From Streptomyces liangshanensis (GTDB lineage: Bacteria > Actinomycetota > Actinomycetes > Streptomycetales > Streptomycetaceae): DNA of 64,000 nucleotides. The position numbers and the translations under genes were made by a program. This document shows, in pieces, positions 50,453 to 59,188 of this stretch (the first letter of the stretch is position 1; every line of letters starts with the position of its first letter). Where the stretch lies: assembly GCF_011694815.1 (NCBI RefSeq), contig NZ_CP050177.1, forward strand, positions 6,269,501 to 6,333,500, written 5' to 3'. The notes beneath the pieces were generated by a model, which saw nothing but the letters and a program-made list of their open reading frames with translations, had not been told where the DNA came from and did no database searches.

Positions 50453-53400
50453 CCGGCCGCCGCTCCCGCCTCGGCGAGGACGACCCGGTCGTCCGCGACC
50501 ACCGGGTCGGCGGGGTGCCCGTCCTGCCGGCCGCCGCGCAGATCGACGCCGTGCTCGGGCTCTGCGACACCACCCGCCCGGACAGCCGGTGGCAGCTGGA
50601 CCAGGTGGCCTTCCTCGCGCCCCTCGCGCTCCCGGCCGCCGCGTCACGACCGGGACAGGGACCGGACGCAGGCCCCCGGGCGGGCGTCGAGGTCGAGGTC
50701 ACCGTGGAGGACGCGGGCTGCGCGGTCCGCTCCCGCCCGCACGAGGACGCCGCCTGGGTGGTGCACAGCCGCGCCCGGGCGACCGGCCACGCCCTGCCGC
50801 CGCCCGACTACCTCGACGTGTCGGGCCTGCGCGCCGGGTGCGCGGAGGCGGTGCCGCTGTCCGAGGTCGACGCGTGGCGGGCGGCGAGCGGCATCACGTA
50901 CGGACCGGCGTTCCGGGCGATCCGCTCGGTCCACCGGGGCCCCGGCCGGATCCTCGCCCTGCTGAGGGAGCCGGAGGACGCGTCGGGCGCGCGGCCGGCC
51001 GGCCACTTCGTGCCGCCCGCGCTGCTCGACAGCGTCTTCCAGTGCCTCGGCATGCTGGACGACGGCACGGCCGGGGCGTGCCTGCCGTGGTACGTGGGCC
51101 GGATCACCGCCCGTCGCCGGATCTCCGGCACCGTCCTGGCGCTGGTCGAGCGCACCGACGCCGGTGCCGGTGGCGGGGACGGTGCGGCGACGGGGACACC
51201 CGCCGCCGGGGTCGTACGGGGCCGGGCCACGGTCTGCAACCAGCAGGGCGAGATCCTACTGACGCTGGACCGGATCACCTTGAAGAGCGCGGGCCCGGCG
51301 CCCGGCCGGCCGCGCCCCGACGCCCCCACGCCCGAGGGCGCGGTGACCACCACCGTCTGGCAGGTGGCGGAACAGCACCCCTCGCCTGCCCGGCCAACCC
51401 CTCCCACCGGTCCGTCGCTCGTCGTGTCCGACCGGACCGGCGATCCACTGACGGACCGTCAAGAGGTGGTACACCTGGCCCCCGAGGACCTCTCCGAGGA
51501 CCGCGTCGACGCCGTCCTCGCCGGGACCGCGTTCCGTGAGGTCGTCTACGTCGCCCCCCGCGGCCTCACCGAGGCCGGCGAGGCGCGGGCCGCCCTGCAC
51601 GGCGTCTTCACCCTCGTCCGGCGCCTGGCGGCGCACCCGCCGATGCCCGACCTCACCTTTGTCACCCACACGGCCCAGAGCGTGACCGGGGACGAGCGGG
51701 TCGAACCGTTCCATACGGCGCTCTGGGGGCTCGCCCGCACCCTGCGGGCCGAGTACCCGCGCGCGTCCGTCCGGCTCGTGGACCTCGGCGGGGGCGACAC
51801 CGGGCACGACACCGCCGTACCACCGCACCCGCTGGACACCCTGCCGCGCACACCCCCGGAATCGGCGCTGCGGAACGGCGTCCGGTACGAGCCGGCCCAC
51901 GCCCCGCTCGCCCTCCCCGGCGACGGTCCGCCCCTGCCCGCCCTCGCCGGCGGGACGTTCCTCGTCACCGGGGGGATGGGCGGCATCGGACTGCACGTGG
52001 CCGAGTTCCTCGCGGCGGAGGGCTGCGCCGGGCTCACCCTGATGGGGAGGACCGAGCCGCGGGAGGGCGAGGCGCGCGAACGCCTCGACCGGCTCGCGTC
52101 CCGGTGCGACCTGCGGATCGTCCGCGCCGACGTGAGCGACCCGGACGGACTCGCCGGCACCCTGCACGGGACAGGCCCGTTCGACGGTGTGTTCCACGTG
52201 GCCGGTGTCCTGCGCGACGGCCTGGCCCGCACCCTGACCCCTGACCGGATCGACGAGGTCTTCGATCCCAAGATCAGCGGCGTGCACGCGCTGGACGCCG
52301 CCTTCCCGCCGGACGCGCGGCCCGGGTTCTTCGCGCTGTTCTCGTCCGTCGCGGCCGTCCACGGGAACCTCGGACAGAGCGGTTACGCCGCCGCCAACGC
52401 CTACCTCGACGGGTACGCGGCCCGCCGACGCGCCCTGGGCGAACGGTGGTTCAGCCTCGGCTGGGGCCTGTGGACCGTCGGCATGGGCGAGGGGATCGCC
52501 GAGGCCGCCGCGTCGCGCGGGATCCCGGCCCTGCGCGCCGACGAGGGAATCGCCCTGCTCCGTACGGCCCTCGGCCTGCCCCCCGCGCACTACATCCTGT
52601 CCGCCGTTCCCGAACAGAAGGACGAACAGATGACTCTCGTGGCCTCCGAAGCCGGGTTGTGGCCGTCGCTCTCCGCGATCCTGACGAAGACCCTCCACCT
52701 GAGCGACGTGTCCCCGGAGGACAGCCTGCTGGACCTGGGCCTCGACTCGATGATGGCGGTGGAGGTGGCGGCCGCGCTCGCCGCCCAGGGCGTGGACGTC
52801 GACCCCGTGACCTTCTTCGAGCACGCCACGGTGGGCGAGTTGGTCAGGCACCTGGACGCGAGGAGCGGCGCGACCGCCACGCCCGCGCCCGTACCGGACC
52901 CCGTCCCCGCCCCGCCGCCCGCGACCCAGGCCGCCCCGCCGACGCACCCCGCTCCCCAGTCCCGGCCCGCACCCCCGCACCAGGCCGCACCCGCGCCGGC
53001 CCCGACCGCACCCACCCCGCCGCCGGCCCCGCGCTTCGTCCCCGACTGGGACCGTTTCCGGCAGCCCGAGCCGTCCCCGGCGGCCCCCGCGCCCGCCCTG
53101 TTCGCCCCGTACCCCTCGCCCTCACACCACCCCGCACCGCTCCACCCCTCCGCCGCACCGACCTACCCGGTCGCCGCACAGCCCCACCCGCGCACCGCCC
53201 CGACCCACCCCAACACGGGACCCACCCACCCCGGCATCGCACAGGCCCACCCCGGCACCCCGCCGACCCCGCGCCGGACCCTGCCCGGACGGCTGTCCGA
53301 CCTCCCCCAGGGGTCGTTCCTCGACCGCCGCATCGACGCGCTCTCCGTCGAGGACCGGGTGGTGGTCGCCCAGGACGACTACTTCTACGAGCCCGTGATC

Positions 53401-54501
53401 GAGGAGGCCGAGGGCTCCTGGATCAAGTTCGACGGCAGGTGGTTCCTCAACCTCGCCTCGTACAGCTACCTCGGGCTCGTCGGCCACGCGTACATCGACC
53501 AGCAGGCGCAGCGCGCGCTGGAGCGGCACGGCACGGGCGCCCACGGTGTGCGCCTCCTCGCCGGCACCCTGCACCTGCACCGCGAACTGGAGCTGTCCCT
53601 CGCCCGTTTCCTCGGCACCGAGGACGCCATCGTCTTCTCCAGCGGCTACATGGCGAACGTGGCGACGGTCGGCGCGCTCGTCGGCCCGGACGACGTCGTC
53701 ATCGGCGACGTCTACAACCACGCCAGCATCCTGGACGGTTACCGCCTGTCCGGCGCGAAGGTCATCACCTACGCGCACAACGACCTCGCCGACCTGGAAC
53801 GCGCCCTGCGCACGGCGGGCGACGCGGGGCGGCTCGTCGTCACCGACGCCGTGTTCAGCATGGACGGGGACATCGCCGACCTGCCCGGGATCGCCGCGCT
53901 GTGCGAGCGGTACGACGCCCCGCTGATGGTCGACGAGGCACACAGCCTCGGCGTGCTCGGCGCCACCGGCCGCGGCATCACCGAGCACTTCGGCATGGAC
54001 CCCGCGCGGGTCCCGGTGAAGATGGGCACGCTCTCCAAGACGATCCCGAGCGCGGGCGGTTACGTCGCCGGGTCGAGCGACCTCGTCTTCGCGCTGAAGA
54101 ACAACGCGCGCGGCTGGATGTTCTCCGCGGCCGTCACACCGCCCCAGACGGCGGCGGCCAAGGCGGCGATCGAGGTCATGGAGGCGGCGCCGGGGCTCGC
54201 CGGCGAACTGCGGCTCCTCACCGGCCGCTACCGCGACAAGCTGCGCCGCCTCGGCTTCGACACGCTCGCCAGCGAGTCGCCCGTCGTGCCGATTCTCTGC
54301 TCGACGGCCGAACAGGCCCAGGCCATGGCACGCCTGTGCCAGCGCGACGGCCTGTTCGTCCAGCCGATCGTCTACCCGGCCGTCCCGCGCGCACTGCCCC
54401 GGCTGCGCACGATCGTCAACCTCAGCCACACCGACCAGGACCTGGACGAGGCACTGGTGACGCTGGAGAAGGCCGGCCGCCGCGTCGGCCTCATCGCCTG
54501 A
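50449..54501 (+). CDS. PKS D: DH6-KR6-ACP6-alpha-oxoamine synthase
   Basis: A 1350-residue terminal protein. DH6 starts almost at the N-terminus with His18 (DHRVGGVPVLP) and Asp194 (LLDSVFQ). KR6 has TGGMGGIG (about 505) and SSVAAVHGNLGQSGYAAANAY. ACP6 has Ser767 (GLDSM). A 130-residue Pro/Ala/His-rich linker (about 808-940) leads to a PLP-dependent alpha-oxoamine synthase (about 950-1350) of the AONS/KBL/serine palmitoyltransferase family. That domain has VDEAHSLGVLG and the Schiff-base Lys1197 in GTLSKTIPSAGGY. It should release the ACP-bound chain by decarboxylative condensation with an amino acid, giving an alpha-amino ketone; Gly, Ala or Ser cannot be told apart here. There is no thioesterase domain in cis. 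GTG 50449 overlaps alkC (GTGA). It completes the KS6-AT6 module of protein C. Confidence 0.92.
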   Translation: MTGRRSRLGEDDPVVRDHRVGGVPVLPAAAQIDAVLGLCDTTRPDSRWQLDQVAFLAPLALPAAASRPGQGPDAGPRAGVEVEVTVEDAGCAVRSRPHEDAAWVVHSRARATGHALPPPDYLDVSGLRAGCAEAVPLSEVDAWRAASGITYGPAFRAIRSVHRGPGRILALLREPEDASGARPAGHFVPPALLDSVFQCLGMLDDGTAGACLPWYVGRITARRRISGTVLALVERTDAGAGGGDGAATGTPAAGVVRGRATVCNQQGEILLTLDRITLKSAGPAPGRPRPDAPTPEGAVTTTVWQVAEQHPSPARPTPPTGPSLVVSDRTGDPLTDRQEVVHLAPEDLSEDRVDAVLAGTAFREVVYVAPRGLTEAGEARAALHGVFTLVRRLAAHPPMPDLTFVTHTAQSVTGDERVEPFHTALWGLARTLRAEYPRASVRLVDLGGGDTGHDTAVPPHPLDTLPRTPPESALRNGVRYEPAHAPLALPGDGPPLPALAGGTFLVTGGMGGIGLHVAEFLAAEGCAGLTLMGRTEPREGEARERLDRLASRCDLRIVRADVSDPDGLAGTLHGTGPFDGVFHVAGVLRDGLARTLTPDRIDEVFDPKISGVHALDAAFPPDARPGFFALFSSVAAVHGNLGQSGYAAANAYLDGYAARRRALGERWFSLGWGLWTVGMGEGIAEAAASRGIPALRADEGIALLRTALGLPPAHYILSAVPEQKDEQMTLVASEAGLWPSLSAILTKTLHLSDVSPEDSLLDLGLDSMMAVEVAAALAAQGVDVDPVTFFEHATVGELVRHLDARSGATATPAPVPDPVPAPPPATQAAPPTHPAPQSRPAPPHQAAPAPAPTAPTPPPAPRFVPDWDRFRQPEPSPAAPAPALFAPYPSPSHHPAPLHPSAAPTYPVAAQPHPRTAPTHPNTGPTHPGIAQAHPGTPPTPRRTLPGRLSDLPQGSFLDRRIDALSVEDRVVVAQDDYFYEPVIEEAEGSWIKFDGRWFLNLASYSYLGLVGHAYIDQQAQRALERHGTGAHGVRLLAGTLHLHRELELSLARFLGTEDAIVFSSGYMANVATVGALVGPDDVVIGDVYNHASILDGYRLSGAKVITYAHNDLADLERALRTAGDAGRLVVTDAVFSMDGDIADLPGIAALCERYDAPLMVDEAHSLGVLGATGRGITEHFGMDPARVPVKMGTLSKTIPSAGGYVAGSSDLVFALKNNARGWMFSAAVTPPQTAAAKAAIEVMEAAPGLAGELRLLTGRYRDKLRRLGFDTLASESPVVPILCSTAEQAQAMARLCQRDGLFVQPIVYPAVPRALPRLRTIVNLSHTDQDLDEALVTLEKAGRRVGLIA

Positions 54502-54606
54502 CCCACGCCCCGCGGACGGACACGCCCCACAGACCGACCCACCCCCCCGCCGGCAGACCCACGAACGCGAACAGACGCCCGCCCACCACCCACGAGGGAG
54601 ACCCCG

Positions 54607-54915
54607 ATGAGCGAGATCAACGGCAAGGCGTTCTTCGGCGCGGTGCTCAAGGCCATCGCCTGCACCCGCAACCACAACACCGACCAGCGCCAGTACGCCG
54701 AAGGCGTGCTCGAACCCGCCTCCCGCATACGCGAGTTCGAGAAGGAGCTCGGCGAGCGCCCGCCCACCGACGCCGAGGCGGAGCGGGTGCTCGGCTGGCT
54801 GGAGTCGACGTTCCGCACCAAGCACACCCCCGAGGAGGAGCGGGAGCACTACCTCGTCCACATCGCCACCGTCTCCCGGGCCCCCGCCGCGCCCGCCAAC
54901 GCCCTGGCCCCGTAG
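54607..54915 (+). CDS. Small conserved-looking protein of unknown function
   Basis: 102 residues, start ATG 54607 with GAGGGAG 6-7 nt upstream. It is soluble, charged and mostly helical by appearance (ASRIREFEKELGERPP, DAEAERVLGWLESTF), with one Cys and a disordered Ala/Pro tail. I recognise no family. It stands 105 nt after PKS D and 39 nt before the deacylase, in the same direction, so it is probably co-transcribed. It could be a pathway protein (a small binding or chaperone-like partner), but nothing in the sequence shows a reaction. Confidence 0.65.
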   Translation: MSEINGKAFFGAVLKAIACTRNHNTDQRQYAEGVLEPASRIREFEKELGERPPTDAEAERVLGWLESTFRTKHTPEEEREHYLVHIATVSRAPAAPANALAP

Positions 54916-54954
54916 GTGTCGTACGTGCCGCAGCGACCCGCCGAGGAGGCAGGC

Positions 54955-56067
54955 ATGCCGGATCCCGCGTGGTACAGCCACGAGATCTGCTTCTGGCACG
55001 ACCCCGGCCCCGGATCCGGTTACGTACCGGTCGGGCCCGGTGTCGAGCCGCTGCGCCAGTTCGCCGTGGACCCCGACCTGCGCCGGGCGGAGGGGCTGGT
55101 CAGGGCGGCCGGGGTGATGGACCACTTCCGGCAGGTCACCCCCGTACCGGCGAAGGACGACGACCTGCTCCTCGTCCACACGCCGGGGCACGTCGAACGG
55201 GTCGAGGCGGCCTCGGCGCTCGGGGCCGGCGACGCCGGGGTCTACGCGCACGTCAACTACCACAGCGCCCTGGCCGCGCGGCTGGCGGTCGGCGCGTGCG
55301 TCCAGGCCACCGAGGCCGTGCTGGCCGGGACGTACGACCGGGCCTACTGCCTGGTCCGGCCGCCCGGGCACCACGCCGAGCCGGACCGGGCGATGGCGCT
55401 GTGCCTCTACAACAACGTCGCCGTGGCGGCGCGGGCCGCCCAACGCGCCGGCGCGCGGCGGGTGCTGGTCCTGGACTGGGACGTGCACCACGGCAACGGC
55501 ATCCAGCGCGCGTTCTACGACGACCCCGACGTCCTGTACGTGTCGATCCATCAGGACGGCCTCTTCCCGCCCGCCTCCGGACTGGTCACCGAGACGGGCA
55601 CCGGCGCCGCCACCGGGACGACGCTCAACGTGCCGCTGCCGGCCGGGTCGGGCCACGAGACGTACCTCGCGGCCGTCGACCGTCTGGTCGCCCCCGCCGC
55701 GCGGGCGTTCGCCCCCGAGCTGATCCTCGTCGCGGCGGGCGTCGACGCGGGCGGTCACGACCCGATGGGCCGGATGATGTGCACGAGCCGCACCTTCCAC
55801 GCGATGACGTCCGCGCTGTGCGACCTCGCGGACGAACTGACGGGCGGCCGCGTCGTGTTCGCGCACGAGGGCGGCTACTCCGCCTGGTACCAGCCGATGC
55901 TGGTCCTCGGCACGGCGTCCGCGATCGCCGGCCTCCCGGAGCCGCAGGACCCCTTCCTGCACTCCCTGGAACACCTGCCGGGACAGCGCCTCCAGCCCCA
56001 TCACCGGCGCGTGGTCGAGCACTTGGAGAACCACCATCCGCTGCTCGCCGGGAGGGCGCGGCCATGA
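54955..56067 (+). CDS. Class II HDAC-family zinc deacylase
   Basis: A 370-residue histone-deacetylase-superfamily enzyme close to bacterial HDAH/acetylpolyamine amidohydrolases. The N-terminus SGYVPVGPGVEPL is typical of that group. The catalytic pair is His139/His140 (PPGHHAE). Zinc ligands are Asp176 and His178 (DWDVHHGNG) and Asp264 (GVDAGGHDPMG). Tyr308 (HEGGYSAWY) completes the site. All key residues are present, so it should remove an acyl group from an amine. ATG 54955 follows GAGGAGG at 5 nt; an in-frame GTG at 54916 is worse. It overlaps the thioesterase gene by ATGA. Options in this cluster are removal of the starter N-formyl or another N-acyl mask, or a resistant target copy if the product inhibits HDACs. 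Both are inference. Confidence 0.9.
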   Translation: MPDPAWYSHEICFWHDPGPGSGYVPVGPGVEPLRQFAVDPDLRRAEGLVRAAGVMDHFRQVTPVPAKDDDLLLVHTPGHVERVEAASALGAGDAGVYAHVNYHSALAARLAVGACVQATEAVLAGTYDRAYCLVRPPGHHAEPDRAMALCLYNNVAVAARAAQRAGARRVLVLDWDVHHGNGIQRAFYDDPDVLYVSIHQDGLFPPASGLVTETGTGAATGTTLNVPLPAGSGHETYLAAVDRLVAPAARAFAPELILVAAGVDAGGHDPMGRMMCTSRTFHAMTSALCDLADELTGGRVVFAHEGGYSAWYQPMLVLGTASAIAGLPEPQDPFLHSLEHLPGQRLQPHHRRVVEHLENHHPLLAGRARP

Positions 56068-56879
56068 CCGCCGACTGGCTGATGAAGCTCGGCACGGGCG
56101 CGCGGGGTCCCGGCGGCCGTACCCGCCTCCGTCTCCTCGCCCTGCCGCACGCGGGCGGCTGGCCGTCCGCGTTCCGTACCTGGCGGCGCGTGCTCCCGCC
56201 GGACGTCGAGCTCCTCGTGGCCCAACTCCCCGGCAGGGGAACGCGCATGGACGAGCCGCCGCTGCGCCGGGTCGAACCCCTCGTCGAGGGGCTGACCCGC
56301 GCGGTGGCCGCACTGGAACCCCTCCCGTACGTGATCCTCGGGCACAGCTTCGGCAGTGTCCTCGGCTACGAACTCGCCAAGGCGCTCGAACGCAAGGGCC
56401 TCCCGCCCCGCCTGCTCGCCGTGTCCGCGCGCCAGCCCCCGTGCTTCCCCAGCGAGGCGCCCTTCGCGCATCGCAGGACGGACGCCGAACTCCTCGACCA
56501 CCTGGTGGAGATGGGCGGCATCTCGCCGGAACTCATCAGCCGCACGGACCTCGTCCGGGGCGCGCTCACGGCGATACGGGCCGACCTGGAAGCCATGGAG
56601 ACCTACCGCCGCCCCCTGTCGGGCACGGCGGTCCCGATCCTGTCGCTCGGCGCGGTGGACGACCCCGTCGTCATCGCCGAGCGGCTGCACCTGTGGTCGC
56701 TGGAGACCACGGGCCCCTTCGACCGGCTGATGTTCACCGGCGGTCACTTCTACCTGTACGCCCCCGGCGTCGCGACCTCCGTCGCCCGCCGGCTTCTCAC
56801 GGACACCGGCGGCGTCCGCACCGGAGACAACAGCCGCCCGTACGACCGATCACCGTTCCACCGAAAGGACATGTTGTGA
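56064..56879 (+). CDS. Type II (editing) thioesterase
   Basis: A 271-residue alpha/beta-hydrolase of the NRPS/PKS type II thioesterase family. It has LLALPHAGGWPSAFRTWRR near the N-terminus, the nucleophile in LGHSFGSVLGYELA (about 92-105), an Asp in LGAVDDPVV, and the catalytic His in FTGGHFYLYA. Such enzymes hydrolyse stalled or mis-primed acyl groups from carrier proteins. With chain release assigned to the oxoamine synthase, editing is its likely job, which matters in a line with many carrier domains and few ATs. It overlaps the deacylase upstream (ATGA) and the exporter downstream (4-nt GTGA). Confidence 0.9.
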   Translation: MTADWLMKLGTGARGPGGRTRLRLLALPHAGGWPSAFRTWRRVLPPDVELLVAQLPGRGTRMDEPPLRRVEPLVEGLTRAVAALEPLPYVILGHSFGSVLGYELAKALERKGLPPRLLAVSARQPPCFPSEAPFAHRRTDAELLDHLVEMGGISPELISRTDLVRGALTAIRADLEAMETYRRPLSGTAVPILSLGAVDDPVVIAERLHLWSLETTGPFDRLMFTGGHFYLYAPGVATSVARRLLTDTGGVRTGDNSRPYDRSPFHRKDML

Positions 56880-58477
56880 GCACGATCACCGCCCCCCACC
56901 ATCGGGCCGGACCACGCGAGTGGCTCGGTCTGGCCGTGTTGGCCCTGCCGACACTGCTGCTGTCCATCGATGTGAGCGTGCTGCACCTCGCGGTACCCCA
57001 TGTCAGCGCGAGCCTGGACCCCAGCTCCTCGCAGATGCTGTGGATCATCGACATCTACGGCTTCACCATCGCCGGGTTCCTCGTCACCATGGGCACCCTC
57101 GGCGACCGCATCGGCCGCCGCAAGCTGCTCGTCATCGGCGCGGCCGTCTTCGGACTCGCCTCGGTGGCCGCCGCCTACGCCACGAGCCCGGCGACGCTCA
57201 TCGCGGCACGCGCCGCCCTCGGGGTCGCCGGCGCCACGCTCATGCCGTCGACCCTCGCCCTGATCAGCAACATGTTCCGCGACGCGAAGCAGCGCGGCGT
57301 GGCGATCGCGGTCTGGGTGACGATGTTCTCCCTCGGGATCGCGATCGGCCCGGTCGTCGGCGGCGCCCTGCTCGAATACTTCTGGTGGGGCTCGGTCTTC
57401 CTCCTCGGCGTGCCGGTCATGCTGGTCCTGCTGGTGGCCGCGCCGCTGCTGCTGCCCGAGTACCGCGACCCGGAGGCCGGCCGTGTCGACCTGACCAGCG
57501 TGGCGCTGTCCCTGGCCGCGATCCTTCCGGTGGTCTACGGGATCAAGGAGCTGGCGGCCGGCAACGGCGTCCCGGTGCCCGTCGCCGCGATCGTCGTGGG
57601 GGCGGCGCTCGGCTGGGTGTTCGTCCGCAGGCAGCGCACCCTGGAGAGCCCGCTGCTCGACCTGCGGCTGTTCCGGAACCGCACGTTCGCCACCTCGCTC
57701 GTGGCGCTGTTCCTCAGCATGTTCGTGGCGGGCGGCACGTACCTGTTCGTCACGCAGTACCTCCAGCTCGTCGCGGGCCGCTCCCCGATGTCGGCCGGAC
57801 TGTGGCTGCTCCCCGCGGCCTTCGCGCTCATCGTGACCTCGATGCTCGCCCCGGTCGCCACCACCTGGCTGCGCCCCTCGTACGTCGTGGGTGTCGGACT
57901 GCTCGTCTCGGCGGCCGGCCACCTCACGCTGAGCCTCGCCGACAGCACGTCGGGCGTGACCCAGGTCGTGACGGGCTTCCTCCTGGTGTACGCGGGCGGA
58001 GGCCCCCTGATCGCCCTCGGCACCGACCTCGTGGTCGGGTCCGCGCCGCCCGAGCAGGCGGGCTCGGCCTCCTCGCTGTCCGAGACGAGTACGGAGCTGG
58101 GCATGGCGCTCGGCGTCGCCGTCCTCGGCAGCCTCGGCACGGCCGTCTACCGCGCCGAGCTGACCGTGCCGGGCGGCGTCCCCGCCCGGGCGGCCGACGC
58201 CTCCGAGGACACCCTCGCCGGGGCGGTCGAGCACGCGCGGGGCCTGTCCGGCGACCTCGGCCCGGCGCTGCTCGCCGAGGCGCGTGACGCGTTCACGAGC
58301 GGGCTGAACGCCATCGCGATCGTGGGGGCCGTGCTGGCCCTCGGCACGGCCGTGCTGGTGGCGGCGGTCATCAGGACGCCCGCCTCGGGCGGCGGCGAGG
58401 CCCCGGAGCCGGGCGGGGACGCGCCGTCCGGCGTGCCGGCGCAGGCCAAGGCGCAGGACGGCAGCCTCACTTCCTGA
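56876..58477 (+). CDS. MFS exporter, DHA2 (14-TMS) family
   Basis: A 533-residue drug:H+ antiporter of the EmrB/QacA type. The first helix is WLGLAVLALPTLLLSIDVSVLHLAVP with the DVSV... motif of DHA2 proteins; motif A is GTLGDRIGRRKLL. About 14 hydrophobic segments can be counted. The tail is Gly/Pro/Glu-rich and disordered. It starts at GTG 56876, overlapping the thioesterase stop. As the last gene of the operon it is the best candidate for export of the cluster product and a second layer of self-protection besides AlkC. Confidence 0.92.
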   Translation: MSTITAPHHRAGPREWLGLAVLALPTLLLSIDVSVLHLAVPHVSASLDPSSSQMLWIIDIYGFTIAGFLVTMGTLGDRIGRRKLLVIGAAVFGLASVAAAYATSPATLIAARAALGVAGATLMPSTLALISNMFRDAKQRGVAIAVWVTMFSLGIAIGPVVGGALLEYFWWGSVFLLGVPVMLVLLVAAPLLLPEYRDPEAGRVDLTSVALSLAAILPVVYGIKELAAGNGVPVPVAAIVVGAALGWVFVRRQRTLESPLLDLRLFRNRTFATSLVALFLSMFVAGGTYLFVTQYLQLVAGRSPMSAGLWLLPAAFALIVTSMLAPVATTWLRPSYVVGVGLLVSAAGHLTLSLADSTSGVTQVVTGFLLVYAGGGPLIALGTDLVVGSAPPEQAGSASSLSETSTELGMALGVAVLGSLGTAVYRAELTVPGGVPARAADASEDTLAGAVEHARGLSGDLGPALLAEARDAFTSGLNAIAIVGAVLALGTAVLVAAVIRTPASGGGEAPEPGGDAPSGVPAQAKAQDGSLTS

Positions 58478-58493
58478 CCGCGCCGGACCGTGT

Positions 58494-58543
58494 CGTACGT
58501 CCGGGCCGGCACCCCCCGCGGGGGGTGCCGGCCCGGACGTACG
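58494..58543. terminator. 50-bp perfect palindrome closing the cluster
   Basis: 58494-58517 pairs fully with 58520-58543, leaving only a 2-nt centre that is itself self-complementary. It lies between the convergent MFS and VOC genes, 17 nt after the MFS stop. Most likely a bidirectional terminator. Confidence 0.9.
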
Positions 58544-58554
58544 CTCCCGCCCCT

Positions 58555-59022
58555 TTACGTACGGTCGGCGGCGCCGTCGTCCGGCGCGTCGGCTCCCTCG
58601 GCGGCGGCGAAGGCCGCGGCGAACTCGGGCGCCGGCTCGATGGGCGTGATGATGTCGACGAGGACGCCGTCCGGGTCGGCCACGATGAAGTGCCGCTGCC
58701 CGAAGTCCTCGCTGCGCAGCGGGAGGACCGGCGTCAGGCCGGCCCGGTCGACCAGGCGGGCGTGCTCGGCGTCCACGTCGTCCACCTCCAGGTTGAGCAA
58801 CAGGCCCTGCGCGGGCCTGCGGTAGGCGGCCGGCATGGTCGGATGGCTCGCGTCGAGCAGCGCCAGCTCGTAGAACGGCGGCTCGGGGCGGCGCAGGCTC
58901 ACGTACCAGTCCGAGGCGAACGTCTTCTCGAAGCCGAACAGGGTCGTGTAGAACTCCAGGGACTCCGGCAGGTGTTCGCTACAGATCACCGGATAGAAGC
59001 TGGTCACGCTGGGGGCGCTCAT
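58555..59022 (-). CDS. VOC-superfamily (glyoxalase/bleomycin-resistance fold) protein
   Basis: A 155-residue single VOC domain pair: [27 protein letters not shown], then [21 protein letters not shown] and [21 protein letters not shown]. Metal-ligand-like positions (Glu/His) are present, but the activity (glyoxalase, drug binding or isomerase) is unclear. It ends in an Ala/Glu/Asp-rich tail. ATG 59022 follows AGGAACGG; the longer in-frame start at 59115 is unlikely. It faces the cluster across the 50-bp palindrome, so it is probably outside it, though a drug-sequestering role cannot be excluded. Confidence 0.78.
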   Translation of the reverse strand: MSAPSVTSFYPVICSEHLPESLEFYTTLFGFEKTFASDWYVSLRRPEPPFYELALLDASHPTMPAAYRRPAQGLLLNLEVDDVDAEHARLVDRAGLTPVLPLRSEDFGQRHFIVADPDGVLVDIITPIEPAPEFAAAFAAAEGADAPDDGAADRT

Positions 59023-59188
59023 CGGATTCACCGTTCCTGGTGGGTCAGTGGGGCCGCGGCGGGAGGCCCGGAGCCGGCCGCCGCTGAACCCCACCAGTAT
59101 GGAACTCTTTGCCAAGATTTTATGACCAACAGGGTTCTCCCGGCGCGTTATCGCCCGTTCGGGTGAGCGGGCCCGCCGGAGGACACCC

